A stretch of DNA of 64,000 nt from Zingiber officinale. Lineage: Eukaryota > Streptophyta > Magnoliopsida > Zingiberales > Zingiberaceae. The stretch covers positions 9,310,894 through 9,374,893 of the forward strand of contig NC_056002.1 of the NCBI RefSeq assembly GCF_018446385.1, read 5' to 3'. Position 1 is the first letter of the stretch. Each line of letters begins with the position of its first letter. The position numbers were made by a program, and so were the translations under genes. The notes beneath the pieces were generated by a model, which was not told where the DNA came from, searched no databases, and worked only from the letters and a program-made list of their open reading frames with translations. This document shows, piece by piece, positions 39,158 to 50,239 of the stretch.

Positions 39158-42100
39158 CTAATTGTTGAGTGATTTGGAACGTGATTTCTCAAGCATTTTA
39201 AGAACTTTGATCATGGTGGGTCTCTTTGAAGGGTCTGCTTCTAGGCATTGATTTGCAATGTGAAAGACTGCCTTGGCTTCTTCAACGGAGAAGTTGCTCC
39301 CAAGGCTACTGTCCACTGCGTGCTCTTCTCTTTGGTCTTGAACAACATCTCTAACCTATTGCCACCATTGCTCATACGTTAAAGTAATAAAAAAAGAAAT
39401 GAGGTAATGTCGAAGGTCATTCAAACACAAAAATCAACTGTGATATTAAACTTATTGAGAAGTAAAATAAATTTAGTGTGCAGTTTTTTAGGAGAGTTGG
39501 CATCAAAGAGTTAAACTATACAAGAGTCAAAGTGATGAGTGAAATTCTTTAGGGGAGAATGAAGATGTAACTCACGTTGGATGCAACAATGATACAGAGA
39601 GGCAAACAAGATGAGAGGTGAGCAATTGGTTTAAAATCGAATTCATCTAACAGATTTAATTAAAAATCAAATAAATTGAAATATTTTTGAATTAACTGAA
39701 CCGATTGAACTTTTAAAAGAAATTAAGTCAACTATAAAACATCGATTAATTTAATTTTTATTCGAATTAATTGAGTTTCTAAAGAAAATTAATGAAAGCA
39801 AGAGAAATTTGGAGTCCAAAAGAGAACATGAGTTAGTCGTGCCATCTCGATCATGTCCCATGTTCCAACACCTGACATGGTCATGACGTGATTCAATTCG
39901 ACTCAACTAAAAAAAATTTATTTATTCCGTTTAATAGAATTAGAAATTTAAAAATCAAAATCAAATTATCCGAAATCATCGATATTTTTAAAAAATGAAT
40001 TTTTGAAATAATTAAACGGATTAGGTTTAACCGAATCTCCCTAGATATGATATAGAAAAATATTGAAATTATAATATTTCTCTTTCATCTCTTTTCAAGA
40101 TTGTGTCCACTATATAGGCCGTGAGTCCTGTCAAAATAAGTAAAATCCCCTTGTGAAGTAAAGGACGAGGATTGAGAGCAAGGCTCTTTCTTTATTTATA
40201 AGGCTTAAAAGGTAACGACACTTTTAAGAAGGCCACTAAGAGCATTCGTATCAGTTTCTTTATTACTATATCTAAAATTTAAGATAAATGACCCACTTTA
40301 TTAAATTTAGATAATCACTTTTCACTACACACTACATCAAATATCCTAAAATTTATATCATCTTTAATTTTTTATTATTTTCTTTTCTTTCTTCTATTTT
40401 TTATTATTATATTTATGGAATGAATTGAAGGAGAGAGATTGAGTGGAAGGAGAGAGATTAAAAAAAATATTATTTTATTTTTAGGGTAGAGGTTTCATTC
40501 CCTAAATTTAGAGAATTACTATTCATCAAATCTAAATTAAGGAATGAATAGGGTAACTGATGCAGAAGATTTTTAGTTAACCTATCCAAAATTTAAGGTA
40601 AAATTTTTTAATAGGGTAATTATTGTGGATGTTCTAACACCATTAATTCTAAGCATTGGAATTTTTTTTTAAAAAAAAATCATATAAAGAATATAAGAGG
40701 TTAAAAAGATTTCTCCTCCAAATGGTTGAGAAGGAAATTTAAAACTTCAAAGATGGGGTTTAAACTTGTGTCTGATTATTGTATAAGGAGGGTGTTAGCC
40801 ATTGCAAACGGGAGAAATGACAAAGGACTTGAAGAAAGTAAGATGGTGGAGAAGAAGAACCTTCATTTGTTACAACACCCTTTGAATTTTTTTTATAATG
40901 ATTTTTAGATTCTAAATTTGACTATGTTAAACAGCTGATTTATTGAAAACTTAGTATAAAAAATATGCGCGTGCTTTTCTTGGAGAAATGGAAGGCCTTT
41001 CAAGGATTCAAAGGTTTCCTTTGGAAAATCTACCGAAAAACATTGGTAAGTGTAAGTAAAAGATAACGAGGAAGAATTTACCCAGGTGACCAACTTCGTG
41101 CCTTCCTCTACGAATGATTCATCTGAGGGTCTTTTCCCTGTGAGCAGCTCAAGCAACACCACGCCAAAGCTATAAACATCCCCTTTCGTCGATGCTCTTC
41201 CCGTATCGAAATATTCTGAGCAAACAACGACGGCTCATCAGAGCAGTTCGACCTTCAAAAATGTTTTTGTGCCAGGATAACAAATTCCCAATTGAACTAA
41301 ACCAAAGTACCAGGAGCGAGATACCCAAACGTCCCAGCAACGACCGTGGACACGTGAGTCTGATCCGCATGCATCAGCGTCGCCAGTCCGAAGTCCGAAA
41401 CCCTGGCCTCCATGTTTTGGTCGAGCAGTATGTTGCTCGACTTGATGTCTCTGTGAATTATGTGAGGCAGGCAATCGTGGTGCAGGTACGATAGGCCTCT
41501 TGCAGCGCCGACAGCAATTCTGTGCCTCGTGGCCCAGTCAAGAGGACTCTGTTTGCTCAATTTGCCTGCAATCGCCACAGTTAAACTAACTCCATCAGAC
41601 AGATCGAGCAAATCACATGAATTAATTACCGTGGAGAAAAGAGTCCAAGTTTCCGTTGGGCATCAGCTCGTATATGAGTAGATTAAACTGCGGCGCAATG
41701 TAGTATCCGTGGAGACAGACGATGTTCCTGTGCTTGATGTCTCCCATGGCGTCCAGCTCCCTTTCGAATCCGCTGTCGATGTCTTTGCTCCCCTTGTTTA
41801 GCCTCTTCACCGCGAAGGCGGTGTTCTCGTCGACGGTCAGACGGTAGACGGTACCGAAGCCACCGGAACCTATGATGTCCTTGTTCGACAGCTTCATCGT
41901 CTTCTTCATGAAAGCTTTTGAGCTCAGAGACTGTGTCGCAGGGGACCTGAAGATCACCATTCTTCCGCCTGTTACAGAATTTTGCTACGTTATTGAGCTC
42001 CACGCAAGGCTCCATGGCTAGTAATAGTGACATATATATTGTTTACTAACTCGAGAGAGTGTCGTCGATGATGGTACGCTTGCGCGCCCATCGTTTGTAG

Positions 42101-42186
42101 AGGAGAAAAGAGATGGTGATCTTCGACATCACGAATGCGAGACAGCAGATGGTAATGTAGAGTGCAATGATAGGAGAGGAAGCCAT
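39158..42186 (-). CDS. Receptor-like serine/threonine kinase, At1g78530 type, copy 1 (5 exons)
   Basis: A membrane-anchored kinase without an extracellular domain. Exons in reading order: 42186-42051, 41968-41630, 41565-41311, 41215-41082, 39355-39158. The frame is continuous and gives 353 residues, against about 355 for the Arabidopsis protein, which it resembles along its whole length. A transmembrane segment lies at about residues 5-27 ([20 protein letters not shown]) and is followed by basic residues. Kinase motifs are the glycine loop GSGGFGTVY (79-87), K100, HRDIKSSN (from 196) and DFG (216-218). All catalytic residues are present, so it should be active. The fourth intron is 1.73 kb and holds a Tourist-like MITE. 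The first donor is GTTAGT, a less usual sequence. Ligand and partners are unknown. Confidence 0.92.
40240..40634. mobile_element. Tourist/Harbinger-like MITE in the kinase intron
   Basis: A 395-bp AT-rich element. Its ends, GAGCATTCGTATCAG and (reverse strand) GAACATCCACAATAA, form a decayed terminal inverted repeat, with TAA on both sides (40237-40239 and 40635-40637), the usual size and composition for PIF/Harbinger-type insertions. It has no coding capacity. Confidence 0.65.
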
Positions 42187-43099
42187 GGCCCGAGGACGAA
42201 GCTAGCAATAGGCTGGAACCTGACGATGGTGCGATAAGAACAAGGAGAAGGGGGAATTATTTTGGAGATGCATGGCACTATGGCAGTTGCTACCAAGCAA
42301 TTAATTGGTGGAGGTACAAAAGTGCATTGACAAGCCTGTTGAATCATGTGAAGGCTGAACTAATTTCTTGCCACTGTTTACGTGGTGATCTCCAGAGGTG
42401 TGATCCGTGATCGGTGTGGAACAATTTGGAATATACTCAATCAAACTTCATAGGCGCTGGTTTCTTATCGATCGAGTCAGCATTAGGCTATAGAAAGCAG
42501 AGATATTCATAGAAAGAAGCTGCGATATATAGGAAAAATGATAACGATGGATAACCAACAAATGTGTCTGTTCGAAAGTCAATAAGCTTTAACTTTCTGA
42601 GTTTCCTAGACATGGAAGTATTAAATCCTGATTTCGGTGAATTAATAGATGATTTTTTAAAATGAATTGTTAACCTAAGAATAATGTGTAGATAGGTCAA
42701 TCCGCTATGAGTACTTTTTAATTTATCACAGTAATGATAGAAATTTTTATAGGACTAAATCAGTGACCTTCAAAATTAATCAGAGTAAATTAATGAGACT
42801 GAACTAGCCACCTCAAATTAATCAACGTAAATTGAATAGTTGATGCCAAAAAACTTCAGCTTTCAAGTAAAATAACATAAATATGGATATGATTCCCAGT
42901 GAAAAATTAAAGAGATTACAATCAGAGAGCATGCATACAACACAATTATAGAGACAAAATTTATAAATGTTATCTTTTTCTTATCCACTTGTATAAATTC
43001 ATGCCGACGGTTATAAGCTGATTTTATAGTTTATCTTATAAATTTATGCCGAATAAATGTTACACTCAGCTAATTTAACGGTCAATTATAAGTTGATTT
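42187..43099. other. 5' flank of the kinase gene
   Basis: AT-rich sequence upstream of the minus-strand kinase start. It should contain its promoter and leader. I could not fix a TATA box or start site. The last five bases (GATTT, 43095-43099) are the target duplication of the solo LTR that follows. Confidence 0.5.
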
Positions 43100-43269
43100 T
43101 GTTGGTATAGTGAGTATCAGATAATCGAATCTGAGTTTTGATTATGGTAAAGGGTTCAAAGTTAAGCTATGGTGTTATCTAATAAGATTCATGGAGCTTG
43201 CAAGAAAGTCCTAAGTGGTACTTAGGCAAAAGTCCTAGCTACGGTTAGGCAGGTGGAAAACCCTAGGTC

Positions 43270-44260
43270 ATAGGGGGTGATAACCTTATACGGAAAGTCT
43301 TGGCGGGTTGAGAGCTTCAGGCAAAAGTCCTGGGGGGTAACCTTAGGTGGAAAGTCCTGATGTCGCAAACCAGGTGGAAGATTGGACGGGTCGGGAAGCG
43401 GGCGTCCAGCAGAAAGTCCGGAGGCATCGAGCGCCGAGCAAAAGTCCAGTCGATCTGGAGGATCGCACTGGCAACAGGTAAATCTCCTGAGTGGAGTAGG
43501 TGAGGACGCGTTCCCCGTAGAGGGAACAGTAAACGTCGGGTCGACCTAGGGTTTCCAGTCGGAAACCCGAAGTCAGACCCGGACAGTCTGAAGGCTGTTA
43601 GTTTATTTGTTTATATATTCTATTGTGTTCTAACTCTGTTTTGTAGGAGACTAAAGTTTTTGTGCAGAGTTAGAAGTGACCGAGATCGGTCGACCGAACC
43701 CTGGGATCAGTCGATCGAACCCACAAGCCAGCAGATCAGATCTCCAGAGGTTGGACCGGGCTCGACCAGGGGATCGGTCGACCGAACCTTGGGATCGGTC
43801 GACCGAACCTTGGGATCGGTCGACCGAAACTGGGTTGGGTGTCGACTGGATCAGGCTAACTGGGCTGAGTCAGAGCTTATCAGTCGACCGAACCTGTTTA
43901 TAGGTGGTAACCTTATACGGAAAGTCTTGGTCGAGAGCTTGGGCAAAGTCCGGGGTAACCTTAGGTCGAAAGTCCGTGTCGAACCGGTGGAAGACCGACG
44001 TCGGGAAGCCAAGGTCAGAAGTCCGGAGGCATCGAAAGGCCGAGAAAAGTCCAACGATCTCGAAGATTGCACGGCAAGTAAATCTCCGAGTGGAGTAGAG
44101 GACGCGTTCCCGTAGAGGGAACAGAAACGGGTCGACCCAGGGTTTCCGGCCGAAAACCCGAATCATCAGTCCAACCGCTGTTTGTTATATATTCTATTGT
44201 GTTCTAACTTCGCTTGCAGGAGACTAACACTTTTGTGCGAGTTGAAGTGACCGGATCGAT
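43270..44260 (+). repeat. Internal direct duplication within the solo LTR
   Basis: The block AACCTTATACGGAAAGTCTTGG to AGTGACCG occurs at about 43276-43682 and again at about 43909-44254. The second copy is shorter by about one sixth, mainly because C-A/T-G triplets of the first copy face CG. Confidence 0.75.
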
Positions 44261-44540
44261 CGACCAAACAGGATCGTATCAACCGAACCAGCCGATAAGA
44301 CTCTGTCCAGTTTGACTCGACCAGGATCGGTCGATCGAACCTTGGGATCGGCCGACCAACCTGGGTTGGGTGTCGACTGGATCAGGCCGAGTCAGAGCTT
44401 ATCGGTCGACCGAACCTGTTTATCGATCGACTGAACCTCGGATGGAGTTTGACCGGATCGAAGCAGAGCGAGAAGATCGGGCGGATCAGATAGGAGGGAT
44501 TGCCTGATCGGTCGACCGAACATTGGGATCGGTCGACTGA
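43683..44540. repeat. GGTCGACC palindrome array before the LTR TATA box
   Basis: GATCGGTCGACCGAACC and variants recur about eleven times (for example near 43684, 43772, 43794, 43816, 44402 and 44504). The array ends about 60 bp before the ATAAAAG box at 44601. Confidence 0.8.
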
Positions 44541-45009
44541 TCCGCCTCGGGTCAAACTTGATCCCGAAGCTTGGGGATCTGGATCAGACTTTGCAGAGCT
44601 ATAAAAGGAGGCCTCGAGGTGCAGCTTGAAACAACAATTCGAATAGAAGAACGTGTGATATTGTATGCTGCTCCGAAAGCTTCAACTAGACTCTGCTACT
44701 CCGACAATCGACAACCACTTCATTCATCTTTGTATTTGTCGGTATAATCTTTTAAAGTTTAATACTTGTACTTATTCACTTGTAAAAGATTTTCGATATT
44801 ATAGTTGTTGCCTAACGTAAACGCTCAACGAGCGTGGGCCTTGGAGTAAGAGTCGTCACAAGCTCCGAACCAAGTAAACGACTGTGTCTTCTGTGTTTGT
44901 TATTTCCTTTCTTTTCCGCTGCGTTTACACGAACGATTTCCAAAAACGACAGAGTGAAAGCCACGAGCACTATTCATCCCCCCTCTAGCGCTTTCGATCC
45001 AACAGATTT

Positions 45010-46360
45010 TATGATTGACCTCTCTTTATATAATATAAAGACGGACGGTAGAATATCTAGAATGAGTATAATTATCTTTTTACTATAATATATGAAAATT
45101 CATGATAAGATTTATTCGAGATTGAGTATTAAAACTACAAAAATAAATAAAATAAAAAGGAAACTCTCAAGGACGGTATAAGCCATATGAAAGAGCATAC
45201 AAATGAAGATAATTGAGATGCAACATTGACGAAAAAGACAAACTATAATGGTGAATGTAAAAGATGACACGTGAAACAAATTGAGGGTTTAGGGTTCAAT
45301 GTATTTGAGAGACGTGTAACCTAACAGATAATGACTTTGATAGTGGGGTCAAGTTGCGGAAGATAAGCTTTCATATGTGAGCTATGAGAGTTAAAAGATA
45401 TATACATATATTATTAGAAGAGAACACTTCTCAACTTAGGTGAGACTTAGTACTTAAGGATGATCGTAATCAAAGTTTCAATTGATTTTTGTAGCTAAGT
45501 CTAATTGAATGGTGAGCTAAATTCACTACGGAGTCAATTCAATCAAATTAGTCAGTGAATAAAATAATTTTATTTATGATTAAGTCAATCTCAAATATAG
45601 TTAATTTATATGTGGTACTAATTGAGTTGATAAAATTGTGTTGCAACGACCAAATCACCTAAAGAATATAGTGGAGCAGTTTTTAAACTGATGGTGGAAT
45701 TTAATCGACTCAAGTAGTCATTAGCAAACTCAGATTGAGGTAATCAAAAAACAAATGGACTGATGGTGTATCTAGTCGTCAATTAGACGATAAATTAGTA
45801 GACCAACAAGTAAAGTTTGAAGGATTTGAAAGTCATCTAAAGGGGAGGAATGTGAACTCTCAAAAGCTAATAATTAATATAGAGATTAGATATATCTTAT
45901 TGAGCATTTCCTTGTAAACTTAATCTTCCTCTTTAACCTCAATTATATAAAGAGAAAGATAGTAAATTTTTAGGAGTGATATATCAATGATTTATAGACT
46001 ATAAAAGAGAAACCAAGACTATGGAATAATTATTTTATTTTAATTTTTAAAAAATTCTTCTTATACTTACAATTCATAATTATCAAAATCAAAATTTTAA
46101 ACATTGGAGGGATGAAAATCAAAGGTATAAATCGATGTTTCATAAAAGATGATCTGAACCATTTTGAAAAAAGAAAAAAAAACAGAATTTGATGTACAAA
46201 TTAGGAGAAAATTAAAAATTACTTATGCCGGTCCAAAAGTTTGCCTTTCATCTGAAGAAGCCATTGACTCTAGCTGCCGTGATGTATGCTTACGTCCTTG
46301 GGATCGACCACATAATTAATGGAGATTGAAAAAAAGAAATCATTTAGCTGCAATGCCAAA
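45010..46360. other. Intergenic region upstream of the lyase gene
   Basis: AT-rich sequence with no recognised domain, element end or RNA gene. The short frame at 46319-46516 lies in the lyase promoter region and is not supported as a gene. Confidence 0.5.
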
Positions 46361-46366
46361 CACGTG
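46361..46366. promoter_or_regulatory. G-box (CACGTG) upstream of the lyase gene
   Basis: A perfect CACGTG palindrome lies 244 bp before the start codon. G-boxes bind bHLH and bZIP factors, including MYC2-type regulators of wound and jasmonate responses, which control oxylipin genes in other plants. A TTGAC W-box core lies near 46263. That either site is used is inference. Confidence 0.45.
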
Positions 46367-46609
46367 AATGAATTTAAATATCTCTCCAAGATCAAAGGAA
46401 TGCACCATACTCTTCATAATGGCCGTCGGATGGGCATGCCCCCTCATCTTTCCGTTGGTTTACACAGCGTGGTCGCAGGCCATCCAAAACCTTATCTTCA
46501 GTCAAAATCACAATGATTCGTTTAGTTGGATCCAAATAAGCAGCGTCGGTAGCCGATTCCGACGCAGGAGGAAGAGGGAGAAGAAGAAAAAGGCAAATTA
46601 GTAGTTATA

Positions 46610-48067
46610 ATGTGGGCATCTGCTATGTCGTCGGCGGCGCCGCCGGTGCCGACGAAGACAATTCCGGGGAGCTACGGCCTGCCGGTGTTGGGCCCTCTGA
46701 AGGATCGGCTGGATTACTTCTGGTTCCAAGGCCCAGAGACCTACTTCCGGAGCCGCGTGGCGTCGCACAAAAGCACGGTGTTCCGTACCAACATGCCGCC
46801 CACCTTCCCCTTCTTTGTCGGCGTCGATCCTCGAGTAGTGGCCGTGCTCGACTGCTCCTCCTTCTCCGTCCTCTTCGACCGATCCCTCGTCGACAAGCGC
46901 AATGTTCTCGTCGGCGACTATATGCCTAGCATTAGCTTCACCGGCGACACCCGCGTCGTCGTCTACCTCGACCCCTCTGAGCCTGATCACGCCAGGGTCA
47001 AGAGCTTCTGCCTCGACATCCTCAAGCGGAGCGCCGCCACTTGGGCCTCTTCCTTCCACTCGAACTTCGACATCATGTTTGATACCCTTGAGCGCGAGAT
47101 CGCCAAGGGCGGATCCGCCTCCGGCCTCGTCCCCGTCCAACAGTGCATCTTCAACTTCCTCTGCCGGAGCATCGTCGGTGCCGATCCATCAGCGTCGCCT
47201 GAGATCGGATCCAACGGTTTCGCCATGCTCGATACGTGGCTTGCTCTACAGCTGATGCCCGTCACCGCCGTCCCAAACTTCCCGCAACCGCTGCAAGAGA
47301 TCCTGCTCCACTCCATCCCCTACCCCTCCTTCTTCATCAGCGGCGTCTACCGCAAGCTCTACGAGTTCGTGGAGAAGCACGGGGAGGAGGTGGTGCTACG
47401 CGCGGAAACAGAGTTTGGCATCGACAAGAAGGATGCCATCAACAACATCCTATTCGTGCTGGGGTTCAACGCCTTCGGTGGCTTCTCCATCTTCCTGCCG
47501 GCGCTGCTAACCACCGTCGGAACCGACAAGACAGGGCTGCGGGAGCGGCTGCGGGAGGAGGTGAGGAGGGTGATGCAGGGGAGGCCAGGGGAGGCGAGAC
47601 CAGGTTTCGAGGCGGTGCGGGAGATGGAGCTAGTGCGGGCAACGGTGTACGAGACGCTACGTCTGAACCCGCCGGTGCCACTGCAGTACGGGCGTGCGAG
47701 GGACGACTTCACACTGAGATCACACGACGCGGCGTTCCAGGTGCGCAAGGGCGAGCTACTGTGCGGGTACCAGCCGCTGGTGATGCGGGATCCGGAGGTG
47801 TTCGAGGACCCAGAGACATTCTCGCCGGAGCGGTTCAAAGGCGCCGCAGGGAAGGAGATGCTCAAGTACCTATTCTGGTCGAACGGGCCGCAGACAGGGG
47901 CGCCGACGGCGGAGAACAAACAATGCGCCGCAAAGGACTATGTGGTGGAGACGGCGTGTCTGCTGCTGGCGAACATCTTCCTCCGCTACGACGAGTTCGT
48001 CTGCGCCGACGACGGCTTCACGGTGACAAAGCTACAGAAGGCGGCTGCCGCCGTGCCTGTAGAGTAG
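46610..48067 (+). CDS. HPL: Fatty acid hydroperoxide lyase, CYP74B family
   Basis: A cytochrome P450 that needs no oxygen or reductase. 13-hydroperoxide lyases cleave linolenic or linoleic 13-hydroperoxide to C6 aldehydes (green leaf volatiles) and a C12 oxo-acid. The gene is intronless, GC-rich and 485 residues long, the usual HPL length. N-terminal PGSYGLPVLGPLKDRLDYFW and VFRTNMPPTFPFF, I-helix FNAFGGF (286-292), ETLR K-helix and heme loop NKQCAAKD (C439) are HPL-like. Leu100 sits where allene oxide synthases have the Phe whose change to Leu confers lyase activity in Arabidopsis AOS. No clear plastid transit peptide is seen before the conserved start, so location is uncertain. The first ATG is used; a second Met at residue 6 is possible. 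Allene oxide synthase is the main alternative, less likely. Confidence 0.9.
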   Translation: MWASAMSSAAPPVPTKTIPGSYGLPVLGPLKDRLDYFWFQGPETYFRSRVASHKSTVFRTNMPPTFPFFVGVDPRVVAVLDCSSFSVLFDRSLVDKRNVLVGDYMPSISFTGDTRVVVYLDPSEPDHARVKSFCLDILKRSAATWASSFHSNFDIMFDTLEREIAKGGSASGLVPVQQCIFNFLCRSIVGADPSASPEIGSNGFAMLDTWLALQLMPVTAVPNFPQPLQEILLHSIPYPSFFISGVYRKLYEFVEKHGEEVVLRAETEFGIDKKDAINNILFVLGFNAFGGFSIFLPALLTTVGTDKTGLRERLREEVRRVMQGRPGEARPGFEAVREMELVRATVYETLRLNPPVPLQYGRARDDFTLRSHDAAFQVRKGELLCGYQPLVMRDPEVFEDPETFSPERFKGAAGKEMLKYLFWSNGPQTGAPTAENKQCAAKDYVVETACLLLANIFLRYDEFVCADDGFTVTKLQKAAAAVPVE

Positions 48068-48096
48068 GGCTGTAGGGCTGTAGGGCTGTAGGGCGG
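48064..48096 (+). repeat. Short TAGGGCTG tandem repeat at the lyase stop codon
   Basis: Starting at the stop codon, TAGGGCTG is repeated about four times with a 9-bp spacing (TAGGGCTGTAGGGCTG...). It forms the first bases of the 3' untranslated region. Confidence 0.85.
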
Positions 48097-48410
48097 GCGG
48101 ATCGGATCAGGAACAGAAAACGACACACAATGGAGAGGCGTTTAATTTGCTTCGATAAAAGTTAATTGCTAGTATTTCAATTTCAGCTTTAGCCGAGGAC
48201 GGCGGAATAAATTGGGTTTTCCAACAAATGATATTTTGCACTTTAAAAACAAATTGATTTATTATATACTTAAAGAATTATTTTGCACATTGTGCAAGTG
48301 CGAACAATAAGCTCCACAAATTATTTTTAAAATCTTGTGCAATTTTTTTAATGGAAAAGGACAATTTATGCCAACTCCTTTCTGATTACAAGTGGGCCTA
48401 GGGCATTTTC
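48097..48410 (+). other. 3' flank of the lyase gene
   Basis: The probable 3' untranslated region includes AATAAA near 48207. AT-rich sequence follows. No other feature is visible. Confidence 0.55.
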
Positions 48411-49089
48411 AATGAAAATATTAAAATTAAAGAGAGTTTTTTTTTTCATTTGCTAGGTGCCATATCATTACCCATCAAAATAAAGAATCTCACTTTTCTC
48501 TTTACTATTAAAAAAAAATCCATATAAATTTTTTATAGGTTCCTACATTCAACAATTCATATATATTTAAAAAAAACTTATTTATTTGTTAACGAGTTAC
48601 TCTTATATCACCGAACTTGTTAAAAAAATATTATTAAAAATTTATAAATTTAAAAATATGAAATACAACATTAAATAATAATTATTATAAATAATTTATT
48701 ATTTATAATATGCTTAAATATGCTCAATCAAGTCGGCATGAAATTAATGATGTATTTAATTATCACCAATTTCTCTAAAGATATTCTTCAAATTTTTGGA
48801 TAGATCTCTAAAATATTTGTGTCGGAAGATCTTCATCATTCAACCAATTACTTACTGTATCTTTCTTATCTTCAATAATCATATTTTGTAAAATAATATA
48901 CGTATACATAATATCCTTTAAATTATTCTTATATCAAAATTATCTTGGACCTCTTATCATTGCCCAACGAGATTGGAGCACTCCAAATACTCGCTCGACG
49001 TTTTTTCTTGTAGCTTCTTGTCTTTGTTTGAACATTTTTCTCTTGGAATCTTGGGGACACAAAAAGCTCTTAACGAAAGTAGTTCATCT
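48411..49089 (-). pseudogene. PIF/Harbinger transposase remnant, C-terminal part
   Basis: On the minus strand, about 49080 to 48790 reads FVKSFLCPQDSKRKMFKQRQ, then EATRKNVERVFGVLQSRWAM, then after two stops NNLKDIMYTYIILQNMIIED. The RKNVERVFGVLQ pattern is diagnostic of plant PIF/Harbinger (ALP1-like) DDE transposases. The upstream catalytic part is missing because the LTR element at 49090 begins there. The sequence GGGCATTTTCAATG near 48411 may be the decayed transposon end. Confidence 0.78.
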
Positions 49090-50222
49090 TGTTAGATCGT
49101 TACGCAAGTGAGAGGAGGAGGAGTGAATCGCGTGGTTTTAAAAACTTGACTTTTCTTCGATTTTGAAAAACAAGCCGCGGAAAAGATGAAAAGAAATAAG
49201 AAGGACAACTAGAGCACAAGGCCTAGGTTCCTCGGGCTCAACACTTGTAATTTCTAGGATCGAGCTCAGTGTTGGACGACTTCTCAGCAGCAGTCAGGCA
49301 TAGCAGTTTCGTACCAAAGTAGTAGCGCAAAGTCGGAACAGTCGGAATATCACACGATTGCGTAGAAGCTTGTAATAGAGGTGTGTTTAACTGCATGGTC
49401 GAGTAGACCTTTTAAAAGGGATGGAAGACACCTTCAACACTACTGAAGGCACTTTCAATTGCAACCTCAATCCCTTAAAAGCCGACTCTTATCGTCGACA
49501 ACGCTTTCTGCCTTATCTGACCGAAGGTGCCTTCCAAGCCATCCAAGGCAATTTCCATCACCCAGCTCAAGGCGCCTTCCTTCGCATGGAAGGCGCCTCG
49601 GGTACTATTCGCCCGAGAAATTTTGTACAATTCAATCCTGCAAGTTCATGTTAGTCCAAAATAAATAATAACCTACAAAACAGAGTTAACACAATAAAAA
49701 TAGTATTGATTAGATCATGTCCTCTATACCCAGATTTAGTTATGGTTTCAGTTTAGGTTTTCTAAAATGAACCTAAATTGGACTGACACCTACTGTCCCC
49801 TCAAATGGGACGCGTTTTCATTGAGTTATTCTCCTCTAGTAACTTATCTCCACTTACCAAATGTCAAGTTACCTTCTCGACATCCAATCTGACCCACCAG
49901 GTCTTTCTGCTAGAATCGCACATTCGAATTTCGCCAATCAAGAATTAAACATCCCGACCTCCTATCGGAATTGTACTTCCGGTCTTCAACCTATCGAGAA
50001 TCAAACATTCTGACCTTCTACCAGAATCCCACTTCTAGACTTTGTTAATCGAGAATCGCATATCTCGACTGGACTTCCTATCTTGTGTTTGGTCCTCTTG
50101 ACTCGTCAAGTTAATCAACCTTACACACTTGATAACACGGTTCGATCACAAGCACATCTAACTTTAATTCATTTATCATTTATCAAAACCTGAGTTTGAT
50201 CATTGGTGTCAATTGCACTAAT
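49090..50222 (-). repeat. 3' LTR of the second gag-only element (left)
   Basis: About 1.13 kb, TGTTAGATCGTTACGC to AATTGCACTA. AAGGCGCCTT-type palindromes lie at about 49440-49600, upstream (minus strand) of a TATA-like CTTTTAAAAGG near 49410. Confidence 0.8.
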
Positions 50223-50239
50223 AATCTCCTCCTTTTAAT

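Larger units (their letters stand above)
43100..45004 (+). mobile_element. Solo copia LTR, 1905 bp, with GATTT target duplication
   Basis: Runs from TGTTGGTATAGTG to GATCCAACA, with GATTT on both sides (43095-43099 and 45005-45009). It is related to the LTR at 4450 (shared AAAGTCCTAGCTACGGTTAGG-like block). It contains an internal partial duplication (about 43270-43690 again at about 43905-44260), GATCGGTCGACCGAAC palindromes and a TATA box (ATAAAAGG at 44601). No internal domain is present, as expected after LTR-LTR recombination. Confidence 0.88.

Noticed and set aside
40726-40908. Small plus-strand frame in the kinase intron (and copy at 62324-62506)
   Set aside because: It lies antisense inside an intron, is short and matches no family.
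46610-48067. Allene oxide synthase (CYP74A) as the identity of the P450
   Set aside because: First considered because the heme loop and I-helix are CYP74-wide. The DRLDYFWFQGP start, FNAFGGF, the CGYQPLVMRDP segment, Leu100 and lack of a transit peptide fit hydroperoxide lyase better.
46598-48075. Several long frames antisense or out of frame in the lyase locus (for example 46598-47140 -, 47236-48075 +, 47359-47919 -)
   Set aside because: They arise from the high GC content of the lyase coding sequence. Their products are low-complexity Arg/Gly/Ala-rich and match no family.
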